Part shown: positions 1 to 8,400 of the stretch, piece by piece
How positions within the stretch are numbered: position 1 is the stretch's first letter
Layout: the number at the start of each line of letters is the position of its first letter
Assembly: GCA_900553945.1 (NCBI GenBank)
Contig: USFR01000005.1
Coordinates: 62,001 to 126,000 of the forward strand
Direction of reading: 5' to 3'
Origin: an uncultured Clostridium sp.
Lineage (GTDB): Bacteria; Bacillota; Clostridia; TANB77; CAG-508
DNA length: 64,000 nt
Made by a program: the position numbers and the translations under genes
Notes under the pieces: model-generated
Databases searched by the model: none
Seen by the model: only the letters and a program-made list of their open reading frames with translations
Told to the model about the DNA's origin: nothing

Positions 1-1724
1 ACATAAGCTACTTCCTCAGAAAAAACTCTACGTTTTTCTTGCTTATTCTTAACTAATCTCTTACCATTCTTTCTTGTAATCTCAGTATAAAAAGTAGGTT
101 CTATGTACTCTCCATCATTAGCAATTGTACTATAAGCACCAGCCATCTCTAATGGACTAATTCCTTTATCTAATCCACCTAATGCCAAAGATAAATTATC
201 ATCTTTATCTGTTAATGTAGTGATTCCCATCTTCTTCATATACTTAATTGAATTCTTAGGTTTAAGCTCTTCCATAATCTCAACAAAAGGTACATTTTGT
301 GAGGACTCTACAGCCCTTCTAACTGTCACCATTCCTAATGGTTTATTATAATCCTCTGGATGATAACCTCCTTCGAAATCCTTTTCAGTATCATCAACCA
401 AAGATGCACAAGTAATTATTTTTTTATCAATTGCAGGTGCAAGTATCGCAATTGGTTTCATAGCTGATCCTGTTTGTCTAACACTTTGCGTAGCTCTATT
501 TAAAGGTCTAGCTTGTGTTTTCTTTCCAAGTCCACCTGCACAACCAACAACTTGACCAGTTTTGTGATCCATTATAACCATTGCTGCTTGTGAAGGATCT
601 CCTCCCGTATTAGAAGATAATTGATATTTCTTTTTTTCAAACTCTTTTTCAATTTCAGCCTGAATCTTAGAATTTTGCGTTCCTTGAATTGTAGCACCTG
701 CATTTTCTAAATAATTATTAGCAAAAATTTTAGAAATTTTATATTTATCCGCAATCTTTTCAGTTACTTGATTAATTAAAGCATCAGTGTGATATGAATA
801 AACTCCACTTCCAGTTTCAATAGTTCCCTTCTTAAAGTTTAAACCACTATCAACATTCTTACACGCATTTTCATAATCCTCATTACTAATCTTATTCAAA
901 TCTTTCATCTTAGATAAAACCACTTTTGTTCTCTTCTTAATTTTTTCACTATCAGTTTTATCTGAAAATGGATTATATGAATTAGGCGAATGATTTATAC
1001 CAGCCATAAAAGCGCATTCCTCTAAAGACAAATCTTTAACAGATTTACTAAAATAATATTGTACACCAGCTTCAACTCCATAAGTATTCGGACCAACATA
1101 AATAGTATTTAAATATGCCTCTAAAATCTCTTCCTTAGACGCACAACTTTCCAAAGTAGAAGCTCTCCACCATTCATTAACTTTTCTTGAAATTTTATCT
1201 GAAGAATCACCAGTCATATTTTTAACTAACTGTTGAGTTATCGTACTGCCTCCAAAAGATGATGAACCAAAATGTATAATATATGAACCAATGGCAGCAG
1301 CTGTTCTTTTAACATCAACGCCACCATGAGAGTAATATCTCTCATCCTCTATTGAAATATATGCTTCTTTCAAATTATCAGGAATATGATCTAAAGAAAC
1401 TTTTATTTTTCCCTTCTCACTTCCTAAACTAGCAATTGTATTCCCATCTGAATCTAAAACAATTGAATTCTCATTTAAAAGCATATCCTTTGCTAAAGAC
1501 TTCCATCTATGTGTACTTATTATTAATCTGATTATTAAAAACAACACAAGCACACATATCAAGAATAAAACTATTCTTTTTAAAATCGGATGTTTTTTCT
1601 TTTCAGGTATTTCCTTATCATTTTTAATTTTTTTATTATTATTTTTATTCTTATTATTCCTCATTCTCTTCACAGAATCAGGAATATCTGAATCTTCAAT
1701 TTCTTCTCTATATCTTCTCGCCAT
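1..1724 (-). CDS. Class A penicillin-binding protein (PBP1A-like), 3' end cut off by the window
   Basis: Bifunctional peptidoglycan synthase of the membrane, with glycosyltransferase (GT51) and transpeptidase activity. 574 codons are present; the C-terminus, including the KTG motif, lies outside the window. Seen: a basic N-terminus, one membrane segment at about residues 49-70, the GT51 motif with catalytic Glu126 (SIEDERYYSHGG), the second GT motif GGSTITQQL at about 158-166, then transpeptidase motifs SxxK (Ser420-Lys423, GSAMKP) and SxN (Ser475-Asn477). Two in-frame ATGs lie 6 nt apart (1730 and 1724). The site AAGG is only 2 nt from the first but about 8 nt from the second, so 1724 is chosen. 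The family assignment is secure; whether it is the vegetative or a sporulation paralogue cannot be told. Confidence 0.95.
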   Translation of the reverse strand, partial: MARRYREEIEDSDIPDSVKRMRNNKNKNNNKKIKNDKEIPEKKKHPILKRIVLFLICVLVLFLIIRLIISTHRWKSLAKDMLLNENSIVLDSDGNTIASLGSEKGKIKVSLDHIPDNLKEAYISIEDERYYSHGGVDVKRTAAAIGSYIIHFGSSSFGGSTITQQLVKNMTGDSSDKISRKVNEWWRASTLESCASKEEILEAYLNTIYVGPNTYGVEAGVQYYFSKSVKDLSLEECAFMAGINHSPNSYNPFSDKTDSEKIKKRTKVVLSKMKDLNKISNEDYENACKNVDSGLNFKKGTIETGSGVYSYHTDALINQVTEKIADKYKISKIFANNYLENAGATIQGTQNSKIQAEIEKEFEKKKYQLSSNTGGDPSQAAMVIMDHKTGQVVGCAGGLGKKTQARPLNRATQSVRQTGSAMKPIAILAPAIDKKIITCASLVDDTEKDFEGGYHPEDYNKPLGMVTVRRAVESSQNVPFVEIMEELKPKNSIKYMKKMGITTLTDKDDNLSLALGGLDKGISPLEMAGAYSTIANDGEYIEPTFYTEITRKNGKRLVKNKQEKRRVFSEEVAY

Positions 1725-1752
1725 CTTCATCACCTTCTTTTAAATATTTTTT

Positions 1753-1781
1753 AGTATATCACAAATTATATTAAAGGTAAA
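1753..1781 (-). promoter_or_regulatory. Candidate sigma-A promoter for the PBP gene
   Basis: On the minus strand TTTACC, a 17-nt spacer and TATACT lie about 30 nt upstream of the PBP start. This is a moderate match to the consensus with correct spacing. Confidence 0.45.
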
Positions 1782-1807
1782 TGAACTGACAACTGGATAA
1801 ATAATTA

Positions 1808-2101
1808 TTACAATATTTCATCAACAACATCATTTAGCCCAATCGGTGTAACCTGATTCTCTTTTAAGATACTTAATAAATTATCAATCACACTTTCATT
1901 GTTTGTTACATTGTATATATTTTCACTTTCTTTTAATTTCTTATCATTAAAATATTCCGTCTTAACAATCTCAACGCCATATGTTCTCTGATTTTTCTTT
2001 ATATTCTTAGCAATTTTATAATATTCAAGTTCAATCCTATTACTATCGCTTTCCTTTAATTCATCCTTGTTTAAAATTACATCTGCATAAAATTTTCTCA
2101 T
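1808..2101 (-). CDS. DUF6514-like small protein
   Basis: 97-residue protein of unknown function. By memory of the family, the central YGVEIVKTEYFND stretch and the C-terminal ILKENQVTPIGLNDVVDE stretch resemble Clostridia DUF6514 proteins, which carry YGIEV and a xxVSPIHLxDI-like end. No signal peptide or membrane segment. The frame opens further upstream at a GTG (2122), but ATG 2101 is the better start. AAGGAGG (2108-2114) sits 4-5 nt before it, and the strong promoter at 2126-2154 would start transcription at or after the GTG. It forms a single-gene unit between the PBP gene and a plus-strand terminator. The family match is recalled, not computed. Confidence 0.7.
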   Translation of the reverse strand: MRKFYADVILNKDELKESDSNRIELEYYKIAKNIKKNQRTYGVEIVKTEYFNDKKLKESENIYNVTNNESVIDNLLSILKENQVTPIGLNDVVDEIL

Positions 2102-2125
2102 GCGTACCTCCTTATTCCGCACTCA

Positions 2126-2154
2126 ACTATACAGGCATTTCAAGCACTTGTCAA
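2126..2154 (-). promoter_or_regulatory. Strong sigma-A promoter for the DUF6514-like gene
   Basis: Minus strand: TTGACA (2149-2154), 17-nt spacer, TATAGT (2126-2131). The predicted start point is near 2119, leaving a leader of only about 18 nt before ATG 2101. Confidence 0.75.
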
Positions 2155-2346
2155 ACACAACAATACTGCCAATTTCGACACCATTTGACTTGAATTTAGT
2201 AATTTCACGTTAATAATAAAAAAACAGCTAACATTTTAACAAATTTTTTTAAGAATTTTATCACAATTTGACGAACACTTTTTTATAATTATTTACAAAG
2301 AAAAATATATATTAATTTTTTCACACCTTGCTGTCGCAATCTTGAT

Positions 2347-2381
2347 GAGCCTCTGTTCTTGCAGAACAACGGCTCTTTTTT
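2347..2381 (+). terminator. Orphan rho-independent terminator on the plus strand
   Basis: GAGCC ... GGCTC encloses TGTTCT/AGAACA with a TGC loop and is followed by six T residues. This is a good plus-strand terminator, yet no plus-strand gene ends here. The 2155-2346 stretch is very AT-rich and shows no convincing ORF, so either a short untranslated RNA or the remnant of a lost gene is possible. 2382-2487 holds a more GC-rich stretch with a small GATTG/CAATC inverted repeat and no gene. Confidence 0.7.
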
Positions 2382-2487
2382 ATGTGTAGATTGCTTCAAT
2401 CGCAGTCACTTCACTTACGTTTCGTTCCTTTGGTCGCTGCGCGGTGATTCAAAAATATAATATGTATTTTTCTTTTCTTAATAAATT

Positions 2488-2517
2488 CAAAAAAAGTGGG
2501 AGGTGCATTCACCCCCC
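2488..2517 (-). terminator. Terminator of the small membrane protein gene
   Basis: Stem 2498-2505 (GGGAGGTG) with 2510-2517 (CACCCCCC), loop CATT, one mismatch/wobble. On the minus strand it is followed by a run of T (A run at 2489-2495). Confidence 0.7.
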
Positions 2518-2542
2518 TAAAAACAAAAACTTAGTTACCTTG

Positions 2543-2908
2543 TTACCTTAAAATGTGGCCTTTGGCCAACTTGATTTTCTTTCTGATCTTGGCAGGCTTA
2601 ACCCTCCGGATAGGTCCCATCTGCCATGTAAGCCAAAATAAGGCAATGTTGATCAGATAGCTGATAAAACTCACAATATTAAATTGTGATATCAGCAAGA
2701 TTGTCAGCATACCCAGCACAAGCCATCTGATTCCTTTTGATGAACACATCACCTGTGCAATCAGTATGCAAAACAAACCTTCTACGACATGCGCCAGCAT
2801 GCTGTTGGACGATGTCAGGCCTAAGACCTCCACAATCTTGTTAAAGCAAATCCACACAACAAGCCACAATAACGCTACTAATAATTTTGCTTTTAATGAA
2901 TTCCGCAT
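2543..2908 (-). CDS. Small hydrophobic membrane protein, unknown
   Basis: 121 residues, not recognised. Three or four membrane segments are visible at about residues 8-27, 36-53, 60-76 and 78-95, followed by a short basic tail (RRVKPAKIRKKIKLAKGH), which suggests a cytoplasmic C-terminus. The start is supported by AAGGAGGG 7-8 nt upstream of ATG 2908. It has its own promoter (TTGAAA-N17-TATAAT) and terminator, so it is monocistronic. Base composition looks clearly more GC-rich than the flanking PBP and HtrA genes, hinting at a different origin. It could be a small transporter subunit or bacteriocin-immunity-like protein, but nothing in the sequence decides. Confidence 0.75.
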   Translation of the reverse strand: MRNSLKAKLLVALLWLVVWICFNKIVEVLGLTSSNSMLAHVVEGLFCILIAQVMCSSKGIRWLVLGMLTILLISQFNIVSFISYLINIALFWLTWQMGPIRRVKPAKIRKKIKLAKGHILR

Positions 2909-2944
2909 ACAGAATCCCTCCTTATAAAAATTTTTTATACCTTA

Positions 2945-2973
2945 ATTATACCAAATACAAATAAATATTTCAA
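2945..2973 (-). promoter_or_regulatory. Sigma-A promoter for the small membrane protein gene
   Basis: Minus strand TTGAAA (2968-2973), 17-nt spacer, TATAAT (2945-2950), about 37 nt upstream of the start. Confidence 0.75.
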
Positions 2974-2984
2974 CAACAGCCATT

Positions 2985-3028
2985 TCAAAAGAAAACTAGC
3001 CACCCGTATCAGAATACGAGTAGCTAGT
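2985..3028 (-). terminator. Terminator of the PIN-domain gene
   Basis: About 15-bp stem: ACTAGC (2995-3000) with GCTAGT (3023-3028), plus nine further inner pairs, some G-U. On the minus strand it is followed by TTTTCTTTT. Confidence 0.85.
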
Positions 3029-3041
3029 CCCCCGACATAAT

Positions 3042-4007
3042 TTAAAAATTGATATTGTGTTTCTTTATGAACTCCCTCAAGAAATTCTGGTAAAGTTCAC
3101 TTTCCAAATTATCAATCTCATCAGTTGCATAGTACCTCCGGCTGAATAATGTCTGTGCGTTATTCTCACTCGACATAGATATCAGCTTATAATGTACAAA
3201 TATAAGACAATTCTCTTTCAAAGAAGCAATCAAGATGTCATCACCCAAGTGCAATTCACAAATATTCTTTGAATATTTCTTTCCATCTTGAGTTATAACC
3301 ATCATTGCTCTCCTTGCAGTCTGCATGTCGCCTGTAAAGAGCTGATTGCCAATCTTCCGAGTCGGATACAGTGAAACAATGCCATCAAAATTCTTTGATT
3401 GGCACTTTTTCTCCGGCTGTTTGAAGAACAGTACATTAACTCCTTTCAAGTTAGCATCAAGTGCCATTTCTTTATCAGAAGTTAATAAGACAATGTCCCT
3501 CTTATGTTCAGCACAGTACCTAATGATACAAGCATCTGGTGTTTTTTCCATTTCTGGAATCTGTACTAAAACATAAGACTTCTGGTGCTCAATAGCATGA
3601 TTCATAATGAATCGTGCGTCATAACCATCAGAGTCTTTTCCTTTCTGCAACATCTGCAATTCATGAATAGTTACGCTAGTCAAGATAATCTTGAACTCGT
3701 CTAGCTTTGGATCCTCACCAATCTTTTTCAAGACTGCTCTCATGTTTTTAACACTTGTAATAGACGCATCTATAACAAATTTAACACCGGGCTTAAATGT
3801 CTTCCGAATAGTATCCTCGAATCCAGCTGGTTTCTCAACAATGTAATCACGAAAAACTTGTTTAAGTTTCTCCACTTCCGGAGTTTCCGCAATCACATCA
3901 TCCTCATCACCGAAAATTTTCTTAAAAAAAATCCGAACTCTGTTAAATAAACAACTAATAAATCCTCCTGTTTCTTCCTCATAATGTACATAACTATTAT
4001 TTAGCAT
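3042..4007 (-). CDS. PIN-domain protein (putative ribonuclease)
   Basis: 321 residues. The middle (about 74-198) has the pattern of a PIN nuclease fold: KFVIDAS with Asp80, TIHELQML with Glu116, DACIIRYC with Asp158 and LLTSDKEMALDA with Asp178/Asp184. These supply the acidic metal-binding residues typical of the family. The N-terminal 70 residues are charged and variable, and the C-terminal 110 residues are not recognised. No small antitoxin gene lies next to it, so it is not an obvious VapBC module. The size and the TSDxE motif are closer to stand-alone PIN proteins. Start ATG 4007 has AAGGAGG 7 nt upstream, with its own promoter and terminator. Target RNA unknown. Confidence 0.75.
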   Translation of the reverse strand: MLNNSYVHYEEETGGFISCLFNRVRIFFKKIFGDEDDVIAETPEVEKLKQVFRDYIVEKPAGFEDTIRKTFKPGVKFVIDASITSVKNMRAVLKKIGEDPKLDEFKIILTSVTIHELQMLQKGKDSDGYDARFIMNHAIEHQKSYVLVQIPEMEKTPDACIIRYCAEHKRDIVLLTSDKEMALDANLKGVNVLFFKQPEKKCQSKNFDGIVSLYPTRKIGNQLFTGDMQTARRAMMVITQDGKKYSKNICELHLGDDILIASLKENCLIFVHYKLISMSSENNAQTLFSRRYYATDEIDNLESELYQNFLREFIKKHNINF

Positions 4008-4118
4008 ATTTTGCCTCCTTTTTAATAGTCCTAGTTGATAGTTACAATTTTTAAATCATATCTCCTTTCTTAAAGATATTCCTTTAATTGCTTTACATAA
4101 TTTGTGTGTATACTCAAA

Positions 4119-4147
4119 ATTATAATACATTTTTCTAATTTTGTAAA
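4119..4147 (-). promoter_or_regulatory. Sigma-A promoter for the PIN-domain gene
   Basis: Minus strand TTTACA (4142-4147), 17-nt spacer, TATAAT (4119-4124). The leader is about 105 nt and contains a second AAGGAG followed by a two-codon ATG-ATT-TAA reading frame. Confidence 0.75.
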
Positions 4148-4164
4148 CCTTTTAGCATGTGCTT

Positions 4165-5268
4165 TTATTTATTTTTAACCAATCTAGAAGTAATTTCATA
4201 AATTTTATTATTCTTTTTCACTGTTAACATAACTTCATCTCCTACACTTTTCGAATACACATATTCCTTTAATTTATTCATACTCTCAATCTGCACACCA
4301 TCTATTTTTTCAATAATATCCCCTTTTCTCAATTTACTATCTTTTAAAGGTCCAAATTCATCCACTTCCTCAACATAAATTCCATTTTCAAAATTTATAT
4401 TCGAACTCAAATATGGAATTGCATCTTTGTCATAACCAGAAATTCCTAAATAAGGTTCGTCAAACTCACCTGTTTCTAATAATTTCTTTAATATTGGCTT
4501 AACAATATTAATAGGAATAGCAAATCCAATTCCATCAGCATCCTCAATTTTCAATGTAGTTATTCCAATAACCTCACCTCTTGAATTAATAAGAGGTCCT
4601 CCACTATTTCCTTGATTAATTGTTGCATCAGTCTGTATCACCCCCTCTAAATAAGACTTTTTCTCCTCATCTTCCACCTTTATAGTTCTATTAGTACCAC
4701 TAATAATTCCAAACGTTACAGTTCTTTGTAACTCATACCCAACCGGATTTCCAATAGCATACGCATTGCTACCAATTCTAACATCATCAGAATCTCCAAG
4801 AACAGCTTCTGGCAATTTCTTCATATTAATTTTAATAATGGCCAAATCCAAATCCTCACTAGCCCAAACAACAACACCATTACAAGTAACACCATTTTTT
4901 AAAGTAATATAACACGTACTATATTTTTCACCAGCAACATGCTGATTTGTCAATATATACCCCTCGCTTGAAATTATTACACCACTCCCTAAATTCAAAT
5001 TTTCTGTACTTTTCTCAAGAAAAATCGTACTTCCAATATCTTTTATCTTTGAAATTCCAACCGTACTTTCAGTTATATTCTCAATCACTTCTTCCAAATT
5101 AGTCGAACTCTCCGAATAACTCACTCTAGTCGCAACAACATTTTGATCATATACATATTTATGGCTATCTAAAAATAACGTATACGCCAAAATTGTAAAA
5201 AATACAGTCAGTATAATAATTAAAAACAATATGTAAATATTATTATTTCTCATTTCAGATGTATACAT
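4165..5268 (-). CDS. HtrA/DegP-type membrane serine protease with PDZ domain
   Basis: Envelope quality-control protease on the outer face of the membrane. Residue numbers are counted from the upstream GTG 5277. One membrane anchor lies at about 13-36. The trypsin-like domain has catalytic His113 (TNQHVAG), Asp144 (DLDLAIIKI) and Ser225 (NQGNSGGPL). A C-terminal PDZ domain lies at about 275-360 (EPYLGISGYD ... LRKGDIIEKIDG). The start is uncertain: GTG 5277, ATG 5268 and ATG 5253 are in frame. ATG 5268 has GAG 8 nt upstream; a good AAAGGAG lies about 28 nt before GTG 5277 and is too far to serve it. It reads divergently from the NRPS gene. Function is confident; substrates are unknown. Confidence 0.93.
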   Translation of the reverse strand: MYTSEMRNNNIYILFLIIILTVFFTILAYTLFLDSHKYVYDQNVVATRVSYSESSTNLEEVIENITESTVGISKIKDIGSTIFLEKSTENLNLGSGVIISSEGYILTNQHVAGEKYSTCYITLKNGVTCNGVVVWASEDLDLAIIKINMKKLPEAVLGDSDDVRIGSNAYAIGNPVGYELQRTVTFGIISGTNRTIKVEDEEKKSYLEGVIQTDATINQGNSGGPLINSRGEVIGITTLKIEDADGIGFAIPINIVKPILKKLLETGEFDEPYLGISGYDKDAIPYLSSNINFENGIYVEEVDEFGPLKDSKLRKGDIIEKIDGVQIESMNKLKEYVYSKSVGDEVMLTVKKNNKIYEITSRLVKNK

Positions 5269-5367
5269 AAATTTCACTCATACTCAGGGTTAAATTGAGT
5301 AATCCTTTCTCCTTTATTTTCAACTATATTTTTTACTTAAAATATAAATAATATTCTTCTATTTTAT

Positions 5368-5396
5368 TTGATTTTTCTTTTACTTTTGTATATAAT
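5368..5396 (+). promoter_or_regulatory. Sigma-A promoter of the NRPS operon
   Basis: TTGATT (5368-5373), 17-nt spacer, TATAAT (5391-5396), 39 nt upstream of the NRPS start codon. Confidence 0.75.
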
Positions 5397-5435
5397 TCTC
5401 ATTAAGTAATATCAGATTTTTAAGGAGTACAAACT

Positions 5436-8400
5436 ATGACAAAACAGAATAGTTACAAACTAACAAATCCTCAAAAAAATATATATCAAGTTGAACAACA
5501 ACTAAGTAATTCAGCAATAAATCATATTGCAAGTTATTTAAAATTTGGTGAAGTATTAAATGCATCTGTTTTATCAGACACTTTAAATAAATTAATAGAA
5601 ATAAATGACTCATTCAGATTGGTTTTTGAACATGAAAATGGAAATCTAATTCAATATTTCAAACCATATTCTCATGTAGAAATTCCAATAACAACTTTGG
5701 AAAACGAAGATATTTCTACATTTATTGAATCTTTCAAAAAATATCAAATTTCACTAGAAAATACATTTGCATTTTTTATTGTCATAACACCAACTTGTTC
5801 ATATGTTTTCTTTAAAGTACACCACATAATTTCAGACGCCTGGGGAATGACACAAGTAGCAGAACAAATAAAAGAAATTTACAATAAATTATTAAATAAT
5901 GAAGATTTATCAGGTTATACAAAACCAAGCTATATGAACCTTATAAATAGAGAACAAGAATATTTAAAATCGCCAAATTATGATAAGGATTCAGAATTTT
6001 GGAAAAATTACGTAAAACAAATGGAATCATCTAAATTATTTAATGAAAATAATCTATATGACTATTCTGCCAAAAGGTTTGAATACAACCTTGATGATTC
6101 TTTGTGCCAAAAAATAAGTACATTCTGCCAAGAACTCAACATCACAGAGTACGCATTCTTCTTAGCAATCATATCTGTTAGCATAAACAAGCTATACAAT
6201 AAAAGCAATCTTGTCATTGGTACCCCATTCTTAAATAGATTAAAAAAATATAATGATTTAAATTCAACAGGGCTATACGTCTCTACATTGCCCTTATATG
6301 TGTCAGTTTCAGACGAAACCGACTTTGTTTCATTGTGCAAAAAAATCTCTAATACAAATTTTTCTATCTTCAGACACGCAAGCTTTCCATTTAGTAAAAT
6401 ACAAAAAATGTATAATGAAACAACACATTCAACAACAAAAATATTTGATATTGGTTTTTCATATCAAATTAATAAATTAAGTAATAATCTAAATTCCGTA
6501 GATAAAGGATTTTGTAATTGGATTTTTCTAAATCAACAAAATCAACCATTAAACATACATATTTCAACAGTAAATAACTATCCAGTTGTTATGTATGATT
6601 ATCTAACATCATGTTTATCAGACAATGCAATTCAGAAAATAAACAATTCTGTGATAAACATAATAAAACAAATAGTATACGAAAAAGCAACCGAAATTTC
6701 AAAACTAAATATATTACTAGACACTGATATAAAACAACTTCAAAAATTCAATTCATCAGGTAATGTACAAGTTCCAAACATTTCAGTAATTGATATATTC
6801 AATGAAATTGTACAAAAATATCCAACAAGAACTGCATTAATTTGTGGAGATAAAACAATTACATATCAAGAATTAAATAATAAAATAAATACACTTGCTA
6901 ACATATTAAAACAAAGTAACGTTACTTCAAATGACAGGGTAATTTTAATATTAGATAAAAGCATTGAAATGATTGCCTCTATGTTCGCAATCATGAAAGT
7001 TGGTGCATGTTATATTCCAATTTTATCTGACGAAAGTGCAACAAGAACAAACTATATTTTAGAAAATTGTGAACCTAAATGCATACTTACCCACAAAAAC
7101 TATGACAAAAAATTCAATTTAGAAAAAAACTGCATTAACCTAGATAACATTAATTTAGACAAAAATTTATCATATAAAGAAAAAAAATTGAATCCAAATA
7201 GTATTGCTTACATCATCTATACTTCTGGATCAACAGGTAATCCAAAAGGTACTATGGTAATGCACAAAAATATTGTAGGCTTAAAAACATCTATTGAAAA
7301 TGACTCCATATTAAAAGCTACAGAAAAAGATGTATCTATGTCATTATTAAAATACTCATTTGACGCATCAGGAATTGATATTTATTCATCTTTATTATTT
7401 GGAGGTACACTTTTATTAGTTGAAAAACAAGATGAACTTAATCCAGCTAAAGTACTAAAACTAATCGAAAAACACAAGGTTACACGTTCATTCCTAATTC
7501 CTAAATGGTTAGAACACATTGCAGTTCAAGATGCGAAAGATTCATTTGATTTAAGCTCTTTAAGAATTTTAGGAACTGGTGGTGAAATTCTAAAACCTTA
7601 TATTCTAAAATCATTATTAGACAAATATAAAAATTTAAAAATATTAAACCTTTATGGACCGACTGAAGCAACAATGTTCACAACCGTAAAAGTTATTACA
7701 AAAGAAAATATAAAACAAAACTATTCTTCAATAGGTAGACCTATATTCGGTAGTAGACTTGGAATAGTAAATACTTATAACAATTTTATGCCAATTAATA
7801 CACCTGGTGAACTTATGGTTTATGAAGACGACTCCTCTATTCAGAATATTGCAAAAGGATATTTAAACCTACCAGAGCAAACTAAAAAAAGATTTGTAAA
7901 AATACTTAACCCTTTATTGAATAAAGAAGTTCTAGCATATAAAACAGGTGACGTAGCAAAAATAAATTCAAATTTAGAAATAGAATTTATTGGCAGAACA
8001 GATGACATGGTAAAAATAAATGGTGGATACTTAGTAGCTTTAAACGAAGTTGAACAAAAATTAAGACAACTACTAGGAAATGATTTTGACATCTGCCCTG
8101 TTGCAATTCCATATCAAAATACAAAAATAATAGTTCTATTTATTCGTAGTTCAAATTCATCAATTTCACTAGAAAATATCAAAATATACATAAATAGAAA
8201 TATATCATTTTATATGCGACCTAAAAAAATCATTGAAATTGCTGACTTCCCACGTACTACATCTGGAAAAATAGATAAAAAAACATTAGCCGAATTAGCA
8301 AAAGATTATATTAATAATCATAAGAAAAAAATAATCTTGCCAAAAAACAAAATTGAACAAGAAATATATAAAGTTGTCGCTCATTATACAGACGTTCAAG

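Noticed and set aside
1808..2122. GTG 2122 start of the DUF6514-like gene, and likewise GTG 11758, GTG 16238 and ATG 59791 starts
   Set aside because: In each case a good ribosome binding site or promoter position overlaps the longer start and supports an internal ATG (2101, 11764, 16229, 59767).
3042..4007. VapBC toxin-antitoxin module
   Set aside because: The PIN protein is much longer than VapC toxins and no small upstream antitoxin ORF exists; the region upstream is a plain promoter and leader.
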